A stretch of DNA of 5,225 nt. It comes from Chitinophagales bacterium. GTDB lineage: Bacteria > Bacteroidota > Bacteroidia > Chitinophagales > Chitinophagaceae. Position numbers and translations under genes: made by a program. The stretch lies in the NCBI GenBank assembly GCA_015654495.1, contig JAATGW010000179.1, forward strand, positions 1 to 5,225, given 5' to 3'. Below, piece by piece: positions 1-5,225 of the stretch (position 1 is its first letter; each line of letters opens with the position of its first letter). Below the pieces are notes generated by a model. It was given only the letters and a program-made list of their open reading frames with translations, was not told the origin of the DNA and did not search any database.

Positions 1-228
1 ACACCGGAGCTGATTTTACTGGATTCCTGGTTGCCGGATGGAACGGGAATCAGCATGCTGAAAGAGCTGAAGGCGCTGTATCCAGGTTTGATAGTTATTA
101 TTCTTTCTAATTCAGGCAGCCAGTATTATAAGGACAAATGCCTGGAACTGGGAGCTGTCGCTGTGCTCGACAAAAGTTCCGATTTGCCGGAGCTCATGGA
201 GATTCTTCATAAACTATTTGACGTTTAA
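1..228 (+). CDS. Single-domain response regulator (CheY-like receiver), 5' end missing
   Basis: This is the C-terminal part of a receiver domain; the reading frame is open from base 1 and ends at TAA 226-228, so roughly the first 45-50 residues lie outside the window. Visible landmarks are the phospho-acceptor Asp (codon 22-24, in LILLDSWLPDGTG), a Ser at the Thr/Ser switch position (codon 106-108, in IILSNSGS) and the conserved Lys (codon 172-174, in LDKSS). The stretch with Cys, Glu, Gly-Ala and then Asp-Lys-Ser resembles a group of free-standing receivers. The protein stops just after the last receiver helix, so there is no output domain at its C-terminus. It probably acts in the cytoplasm as a phosphate shuttle or protein-binding switch. 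If the missing part is long, it could instead be the C-terminal receiver of a hybrid kinase. A 539-base gap with a terminator candidate separates it from the kinase downstream, so it is probably a separate transcription unit. Confidence 0.85.
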   Translation, partial: TPELILLDSWLPDGTGISMLKELKALYPGLIVIILSNSGSQYYKDKCLELGAVAVLDKSSDLPELMEILHKLFDV

Positions 229-475
229 TGCCTGCGGAGATCAAATCTGAATCTAAAATCGGGCCCGGAAAATCCAAGTACCCGTCCGGATACCCGAATC
301 GGACAAGTTAATACTAGCTGGGGTTCAAATTCTAAGGTGTTACTGGAATCAATTTACGTTATGCCTATCGTTTCCGGGATCCTGCGTCGCCACCGTTATA
401 AACCTATGCTTCTGAAATGCAACTATTTAGCCGGTTTTGAAGGTCGGGTATCTATTTCCTGCTGATTATACCTGA

Positions 476-503
476 ATTCTTCCCCCTGATTTACGGGAAG
501 AAT
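476..503. repeat. 9-bp perfect inverted repeat, possible terminator or operator
   Basis: ATTCTTCCC (476-484) and GGGAAGAAT (495-503) are perfectly complementary around a 10-base loop. A T6 run (512-517) follows on the + strand, but 8 bases (GGGCTGGG) separate it from the stem, which is longer than in a standard intrinsic terminator. It may end the transcript of the upstream receiver gene, or be a protein-binding site; the symmetry itself is certain, the role is not. Confidence 0.4.
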
Positions 504-604
504 GGGCTGGGTTTTTTCACTTAGTGCGATTTTTCGCTATTGCCTTTTGCTGATTCTTGCTTAAATTTAATTTCCTGTTAGTTTTTTATTTTTTTTAACA
601 ATAT

Positions 605-633
605 GCTGGTTTCGTCCGGTAAACCGGCTTTTT
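605..633 (+). terminator. Rho-independent terminator candidate
   Basis: GCTGGTTT (605-612) pairs with AAACCGGC (621-628) in an 8-bp stem with one G-T wobble and an 8-base loop, followed directly by five T (629-633). This is the usual shape of an intrinsic terminator on the + strand. It lies 377 bases after the receiver gene stop and 135 bases before the kinase start, so it could end the upstream transcript or act as an attenuator in the kinase leader. A competing CCGG/CCGG mini-hairpin (616-627) lies within it. Confidence 0.5.
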
Positions 634-724
634 CGCAGCCCTTTTGAATTCAATGTTACAATAGCAGCTCTGATTCGTACCGGAAAGCTTTACGAAAGAA
701 GTTTTCAGTTTTTTTAAGAATCAG

Positions 725-743
725 CGGGAATTGAGTTTTCCCG
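725..743 (+). repeat. Small hairpin in the leader of the sensor kinase gene
   Basis: CGGGAA (725-730) pairs perfectly with TTCCCG (738-743) around the 7-base loop TTGAGTT. It ends 24 bases before the ATG at 768, so in RNA it would sit at or just upstream of the ribosome-loading region. There is no T-run after it, so it is not a terminator. A role in translation control is possible but unproven; short repeats of this size also occur by chance. Confidence 0.3.
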
Positions 744-767
744 GAAATTGAAACCTGCTTTTCCAAT

Positions 768-3593
768 ATGCCTGTAACCGACGATTTTTTATTTCAGCAG
801 AATTTGAAACGCTGGTCCCTTTACAGTATAGGAATCGTTGTTTTTATTTCTCTTATAGTATTGAGTGGCTGGATTTTTAACCTCCCTTTTCGTGCCTCCA
901 ACGGCCTGATGGTCGTTCCGATGAACCCACTAACAGCCATGTGTTTCCTGGCGGCGGGTGCTACTCTTCTGCTTTGTTCCCGGGCAAAAAAAACCAGGCC
1001 TTGCTACATTCTGGCATTTTCATTTGCCAGTCTCATTACACTCACCGGCTTTTTCAGGATATCTGATTCTTTGTTCGGCGAGGTATTTAATGTGGATGCA
1101 CTACTCCTGCGTGAAAATCAATTGCCTTCGCCTGGCAATGAAATAAACGGGCGAATGACCGTAAACACAGCATTCAATTTTGTTCTCAGCGGGATTGCCT
1201 TATTATTTTTTGTTCCCGGGAAGAAAAAATACTCGATATTTTACAATTACCTGGCCATCGCCATCGGGCTACTTACATTCTTTTTTCTAATAGGATATTT
1301 TTACAATTCCAGGTATCCGGCAGATTCGATCCGTTTCTTCCCAATGTCAGTTTCCACGGCGATATGTTTTATTCTTTTCGCACTTGCATTGCTTTTTGCC
1401 AGACCTGAAAGGTCGCTGTTCGGTTATTTTAAAAGCGAGGGTATTGGCGGTTTATTTGCCAGAACGCTTATTCCACTTACCGTTATTTTACCTGTAGCAA
1501 TTGGTTATTTTCTGATAGCCATCGGAGGTAATCAAAATATTCCTGCAGGTTTTGAATTTTCAGTATTTATAATAACAATCATCATTTCGTTTTTCTTCCT
1601 GTACTGGTATAGTACCACCCTATTGAACAGAATGGACCTTACAAAAAATGCTGATCAGCAAAAAATCAAACAGCTTAATGAAGCGCTCGAAAGGACAATT
1701 TCAGAAAGGAATGCAGAGTTATCAGAATATAAATATGCGCTTGATGCGTCAGCCATCATTGTAATAACGGATGCAAACGGTATCATACAACATGTCAATG
1801 ATAATTATTGCCAGAATTCACATTTCTCACGTGAAGAAATCGTCGGTCACGGTCACAGTATCATCAATCCAAAACAGCATCCCGTAGCCACGATCGATCA
1901 TATATGGAATACAATATCGCGGGGAAGAATCTGGCGCGGCGAGCTTATTAACTATACAAAGGAAGGTGGCCAATATTGGGAAGATACCACGATCGTTCCC
2001 TTTCTGGATGAAAATCATCACCCGGTTCAATACGTACATATCAGCAATGATATTTCAGAACGTAAAGAAGCACAGGAACGAATTCTTTCACTTAATGAAA
2101 GTCTGATTCAGAAGGAAAAACAGCTGAACGGACTTATTGAAAACAACAATGAACTAATTGCCGTGCTGGATAAGGATTTTAAGATCATCTACCGTAGCCC
2201 AAATTATGAACGCATAACCGGATTCAGTCCTCTCGAGTCAGATCAGATACAAACTGTTACATTGATGCATCCTGAAGATGTACCCGGATTGTTTACAATG
2301 GGTGAAGAGTTGATGGACAAACCAGGTCAGTCAATTCCGGTGCATTTCAGAATGAAAAACAAAGGGGGAGAATACATGTGGATGGAGGGGTCTACCTGTA
2401 ACCTTTTGCATGACCCGGCGATTAACGGAATCTTATTTAATATCAGAAATATTACAGAACGCAAACTGGCGGAGGAAAAAATTATCCGCAACGAAAAAAT
2501 CTACCGCACAATCGCTGCGAATATTCCGGGAACAACAATAATTATTTTCGATGAACCTGGAAATTATTTACTGATTGAAGGTGATATCATTCAGCAACTG
2601 GGTTATGATCCTGACAAAATGGTCGGAAAAAATTATGAAGATATTCTTTCCGATGAACTGAAAGGCCAGATAAAAACAGATCTCGGGAGGGTATTTGGCG
2701 GTGAAAAATTCAGCAGGGAAACAATCCGGAACGAACGGCATTTTATAGTGAGTTTTGTTCCATTAAAAGATTCCGCGGACAAAATTTATGCAGCTATGCT
2801 TGTGCTTTCAGATATCTCTGAAATAAAAGCGGCGGAACGACAGGTAGCAGAAATCAATGCTATACTGGAAAAGAGAGTTTCAGATCGCACACGCCAGCTT
2901 GAACAGATCAATAAGGAACTCGAAGCCTTTACTTATTCGGTTTCGCATGATCTACGGGCTCCATTAAGAATTATTGAAGGGTTCGCTGAGTTTCTTGTTC
3001 AGGATAGTTCGGCAAAACTGGAAGGAAACGCTGTCCAGAAATTGCAGGCAATCCAGCGCAATACCAGACGCATGACAAGGCTGATTGACGACTTGTTAAA
3101 ACTCTCGGGTATCGGTACAAAAACACTCCGGATTTCAGAGGAGAATATGGAAGAAATCGTTCGTTCGGTGGTAAATGAACAACCCGAAAAAGTACAGGAA
3201 AAAATCACAATTAACTTAAAATCGGGTTACACAATTTCATGTGATGCAAATCTGATCCGGCAGGTATGGGTAAACCTGATCTCTAATGCAGTTAAATATT
3301 CTTCAAAAAAAGAAAATGCAGCTATCAGTATCAACGCTTTAAGAAAGGATGGCTGGATTATTTATAATATCAGGGATAATGGCGCGGGTTTTGATCCCGC
3401 CTATAAGGGTAAACTTTTCAGTGTATTTCAGCGCCTGCACAGCAGTTCTGAATTTGAGGGAACTGGGGTAGGTCTCGCTCTTGTTCAAAGGATAATCAGC
3501 AGACATGAAGGCCAGGTGTGGGCAGAAGGCGAAACCGATGTAGGTGCCGTTTTTTATTTCAGTTTACCCGATAGCAGTTTAGTGAATGCCTGA
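768..3593 (+). CDS. Membrane sensor histidine kinase, 8 TM helices + 3 PAS + HisKA + HATPase_c (941 aa)
   Basis: An inner-membrane sensor kinase that should autophosphorylate on His727 and pass the phosphate to a receiver. About eight hydrophobic helices can be read at residues 17-39, 54-71, 78-97, 133-150, 159-179, 193-211, 231-251 and 264-282; three share a repeated motif. A coiled coil (about 294-325) leads to PAS1 (321-432), PAS2 (454-566) and PAS3 (574-690), each ending in a DI(S/T)E-type exit followed by a charged helix. HisKA spans about 717-785 with the H-box SVSHDLRAPLR. HATPase_c spans about 825-937 with N-box Asn836/Asn840, G1 box DNGAG (870-874) and G2 box GTGVGL (898-903). All catalytic motifs are intact. 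It has no receiver domain of its own; the next gene supplies one. The H-box is of the type seen in phytochrome-like kinases, but no GAF or PHY domain is present. ATG 768 fits, with the first membrane helix soon after it. The inducing signal is unknown. Confidence 0.93.
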   Translation: MPVTDDFLFQQNLKRWSLYSIGIVVFISLIVLSGWIFNLPFRASNGLMVVPMNPLTAMCFLAAGATLLLCSRAKKTRPCYILAFSFASLITLTGFFRISDSLFGEVFNVDALLLRENQLPSPGNEINGRMTVNTAFNFVLSGIALLFFVPGKKKYSIFYNYLAIAIGLLTFFFLIGYFYNSRYPADSIRFFPMSVSTAICFILFALALLFARPERSLFGYFKSEGIGGLFARTLIPLTVILPVAIGYFLIAIGGNQNIPAGFEFSVFIITIIISFFFLYWYSTTLLNRMDLTKNADQQKIKQLNEALERTISERNAELSEYKYALDASAIIVITDANGIIQHVNDNYCQNSHFSREEIVGHGHSIINPKQHPVATIDHIWNTISRGRIWRGELINYTKEGGQYWEDTTIVPFLDENHHPVQYVHISNDISERKEAQERILSLNESLIQKEKQLNGLIENNNELIAVLDKDFKIIYRSPNYERITGFSPLESDQIQTVTLMHPEDVPGLFTMGEELMDKPGQSIPVHFRMKNKGGEYMWMEGSTCNLLHDPAINGILFNIRNITERKLAEEKIIRNEKIYRTIAANIPGTTIIIFDEPGNYLLIEGDIIQQLGYDPDKMVGKNYEDILSDELKGQIKTDLGRVFGGEKFSRETIRNERHFIVSFVPLKDSADKIYAAMLVLSDISEIKAAERQVAEINAILEKRVSDRTRQLEQINKELEAFTYSVSHDLRAPLRIIEGFAEFLVQDSSAKLEGNAVQKLQAIQRNTRRMTRLIDDLLKLSGIGTKTLRISEENMEEIVRSVVNEQPEKVQEKITINLKSGYTISCDANLIRQVWVNLISNAVKYSSKKENAAISINALRKDGWIIYNIRDNGAGFDPAYKGKLFSVFQRLHSSSEFEGTGVGLALVQRIISRHEGQVWAEGETDVGAVFYFSLPDSSLVNA

Positions 3594-3633
3594 AGAAATA
3601 TATTTATACAGGCACCAAACCAAACCGATTAAA

Positions 3634-5082
3634 ATGAATGATGTTCTGTACGTTTTAATTCTTGAAGATGAACCTGACGATGTTGACCTGATCAGGTATA
3701 CTATGGAAAAAAGCGGCTTCTACCATGAGTATAAAGTAGTATCAGATAAAAAAGCTTATGAAAGAGCAATAGTTGAAAACGATTTTGACCTTGTGCTTGC
3801 TGACAATTCTGTTCCCATGTTCAACAGCATGGATGCCTTGGAAATGCTTCTTGAAAGAAAGAAAAATATACCGTTTATACTTGTAACCGGAGCCGTTTCA
3901 GAGGAATATGCTGTAGCTATTCTGCAGAAAGGTGCGGATGATTATATTCTTAAGGAAAGTTTGAAAAGATTACCCGCGGCTATCAATAGGGCATTGGAAA
4001 AAAGAGAGGCACTGCTTGAAAAAGAAAAAGCCGTTGAAGCACTCCGGAAAAGTGAATTGCGTTTTCGTGCTCTGATTGAACACAATGCCGATGCCATTGT
4101 TATCCGTGACAAAGATTTCCGGTTGACCTATGCGAGCCCATCGGCAAAAAGATTACTTGGTTTTGCTCCTGAAGAAGATCTTGATCCGGAATTTGATCCC
4201 AGTTATCATCCTGACGACCGCGAGAACATGTTAATTACTAAAGCGGAAATTCTCAATAACCCCGGCAAGCCTATTTTGGTAAGCTTCAGAAAACTGAACC
4301 GGCAGGGAAAATATATTTGGGTTGAAGGTGTGATGACGAATATGCTTCATAACGACAGCGTTCAGGGTATCGTTTCCAATTTCAGGGATATTTCAAAAAG
4401 AGTGGATGCAGAAAATGAACTCAATGAAGTAAACCAGGAATTGCATCATCTTTCAAATCATCTTCAGCATATCCGTGAAGAAGAAAGGATGCAGATTTCG
4501 AGAGATATTCATGATGAGTTGGGGCAGCAACTCACCGGATTAAAGATGGATGCTTCATGGCTCTCAAAAAAGATCAACAGCCCGGATGAAAAAGTCAGGA
4601 ATAAGCTGGATGATATGATCAAACTGATTGATGAAGCTGTGAGATCAGTAAGAAGGATTTCATCTGACCTCAGACCAAGTATGCTTGATGATCTGGGATT
4701 GGTAGCGGCTTTGGAATGGCATAGTCTTGAAACAGAAAAAAGATTTGGCATACCTGTTCACTTTTCAGCAGAATGTAATGAGCCTGGCCTTAGCGTTGAA
4801 AAATCCACAGGCATCTTCCGTATTTATCAGGAGGCAATGAATAATATAATCAAGCATGCACAGGCCGGGTCCATCAATAGTTCACTCAAAAAGCAAAATA
4901 ATCGTCTGATCCTTGAGATCAGAGATGATGGTGTCGGGATCAGGAATGAGGAAATAAGAACAAAAAAAACATTTGGATTACTTGGTATTAGGGAAAGGGT
5001 GTTTATTTTAGGCGGTAAATACAATCTGGAAAGCGAACCAGGCAAAGGGACCTGGCTGCAAATCGATGTGCCGGAATTCTGA
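3634..5082 (+). CDS. Receiver-PAS-HisKA_3-HATPase_c kinase, NarX/DesK-type (482 aa)
   Basis: A soluble kinase with an N-terminal receiver, probably a relay between the membrane kinase and the regulator downstream. The receiver (about 1-120) has acidic residues Glu11/Asp12, phospho-acceptor Asp57 (LVLADNSVP), Thr85 and Lys107. A charged helix leads to one PAS domain (about 140-257) and a second coiled coil. The HisKA_3 region carries DIHDELGQQ with phospho-acceptor His293 and the LRPSMLDDLG segment (346-355). HATPase_c (about 390-480) has QEAMNN with Asn404, G1 box DDGVG (431-435) and GLLGIRER from 448. No membrane segment or DNA-binding domain is visible. I chose ATG 3634 because it follows an A-rich run (TTAAAATG) and places the first receiver strand at residues 5-10, as is usual. 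An ATG at 3586 in the same frame would add 16 residues (498 aa) and overlap the upstream gene by 8 bases; it cannot be excluded. Confidence 0.9.
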   Translation: MNDVLYVLILEDEPDDVDLIRYTMEKSGFYHEYKVVSDKKAYERAIVENDFDLVLADNSVPMFNSMDALEMLLERKKNIPFILVTGAVSEEYAVAILQKGADDYILKESLKRLPAAINRALEKREALLEKEKAVEALRKSELRFRALIEHNADAIVIRDKDFRLTYASPSAKRLLGFAPEEDLDPEFDPSYHPDDRENMLITKAEILNNPGKPILVSFRKLNRQGKYIWVEGVMTNMLHNDSVQGIVSNFRDISKRVDAENELNEVNQELHHLSNHLQHIREEERMQISRDIHDELGQQLTGLKMDASWLSKKINSPDEKVRNKLDDMIKLIDEAVRSVRRISSDLRPSMLDDLGLVAALEWHSLETEKRFGIPVHFSAECNEPGLSVEKSTGIFRIYQEAMNNIIKHAQAGSINSSLKKQNNRLILEIRDDGVGIRNEEIRTKKTFGLLGIRERVFILGGKYNLESEPGKGTWLQIDVPEF

Positions 5083-5102
5083 TACCTGAAAAACAAGCTA
5101 AC

Positions 5103-5225
5103 ATGAAAATTTTAATCACTGATGACCACGCGGTAATCAGGAAAGGTTTGAAACAGATTCTGCTGGAAGAATTTCCATCTGCTGAAATTCTGGAAGCAAC
5201 GGATGCGGAGTCTGCCATTAGTCAG
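5103..5225 (+). CDS. Response regulator, N-terminal fragment, probably NarL/LuxR type
   Basis: The first 41 codons of a gene that continues beyond the window. The N-terminus MKILITDDHAVIRKGLKQIL matches the start of NarL/FixJ-type response regulators: first receiver strand, acidic pair Asp7/Asp8, then His and the first helix with Arg-Lys-Gly-Leu. Such proteins normally carry a LuxR-type helix-turn-helix after the receiver and activate or repress transcription when phosphorylated. The phospho-acceptor Asp and the DNA-binding domain lie outside the window, so the output is inferred. It starts 20 bases after the stop of a HisKA_3 kinase, the kinase class that normally partners NarL-type regulators, so it is very probably the cognate target and in the same operon. 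No clear Shine-Dalgarno sequence precedes the ATG. Confidence 0.85.
   Translation, partial: MKILITDDHAVIRKGLKQILLEEFPSAEILEATDAESAISQ

Larger units (their letters stand above)
229..767. other. Intergenic region without a convincing gene
   Basis: I see no RNA gene and no recognisable protein here. Contents from left to right: a bulged stem GTCCG-G-AT/ATCGGAC (284-304) with no T-run after it; a 9-bp inverted repeat (476-503); an AT-rich stretch containing the palindrome TTAAATTTAA (561-570) and a T6-A-T8 run (582-596); a terminator-like hairpin (605-633); a second palindrome TTGAATTCAA (644-653); and a hairpin (725-743) close to the next start codon. Two short open frames exist: 228-311 (27 codons, whose ATG overlaps the preceding TAA) and 229-465, which stays open in the frame of the upstream receiver. 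Neither resembles a known protein. The promoter of the downstream kinase is expected here, but I find no strong match to the Bacteroidota TTTG / TAnnTTTG consensus. Confidence 0.7.

Noticed and set aside
318..334. GGTTCAAATTC resembles the T-loop of a tRNA
   Set aside because: The bases on either side do not form a T stem (GGGG against TCTA), and no acceptor, D or anticodon arm fits around it.
523..540. GCGA-TTTT-TCGC hairpin
   Set aside because: The stem is only 4 bp, flanked by a mismatch, with no T-run directly after it; too short to call.
657..662. TACAAT as a sigma-70-like -10 box for the kinase gene
   Set aside because: No -35-like hexamer lies 16-18 bases upstream, and the spacing to TTGAAT (645-650) is far too short; the Bacteroidota consensus is not met either.
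958..1146. Second-frame + strand open frame of 62 codons
   Set aside because: It is fully contained in the membrane region of the kinase gene, whose own frame has clear helices and the repeated motif.
1827..2039. Antisense open frame of 70 codons opposite PAS1
   Set aside because: It lies wholly inside a well-supported kinase domain, resembles no known protein, and its existence follows from the coding strand's composition. The antisense frames at 2999-3208, 4509-4751, 4827-5096 and 5003-5218 were dropped for the same reason.
2925..2985. Bacteriophytochrome identity suggested by the SHDLRAPLR H-box
   Set aside because: No GAF, PHY or chromophore-binding region exists in the 941 residues; the likeness is limited to the kinase core.

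Overview
The window is a two-component signalling cluster, entirely on the + strand, most likely from a member of the Bacteroidota. I infer the phylum from moderate-to-low GC, the lack of Shine-Dalgarno-like sequence before the starts (A-rich upstream sequence instead), and protein architectures common in that group: a stand-alone receiver, a multi-PAS kinase, and a receiver-PAS-NarX-type kinase beside a NarL-type regulator. No 16S or ribosomal marker is present, so genus cannot be judged.

Layout: (i) 1-228 is the 3' part of a CheY-like receiver protein that ends right after its receiver domain. (ii) 229-767 is a 539-base gap with no convincing gene. It holds a 9-bp inverted repeat (476-503), a good rho-independent terminator candidate (605-633), AT-rich palindromes, and a small hairpin (725-743) just before the next gene. 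(iii) 768-3593 encodes a 941-residue membrane histidine kinase: about eight membrane helices, three PAS domains, HisKA and HATPase_c. (iv) 3634-5082 (possibly from 3586) encodes a soluble receiver-PAS-HisKA_3-HATPase_c protein. (v) 5103-5225 is the start of a response regulator whose N-terminus looks like the NarL/LuxR family; it runs off the window.

The last three genes are tightly packed (40-base gap or 8-base overlap, then 20 bases) and are probably one operon. The layout suggests a relay: the membrane kinase senses a signal and phosphorylates the receiver at the front of the second kinase. That kinase, a NarX/DesK-type enzyme, then phosphorylates the downstream regulator. This order is inferred from gene order and domain types, not demonstrated. 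The most notable details are a three-fold repeated helix motif in the membrane sensor, closely related PAS domains shared by the two neighbouring kinases, and a difference in phosphatase motifs between them. The component families are all known; nothing here proves a wholly new system.
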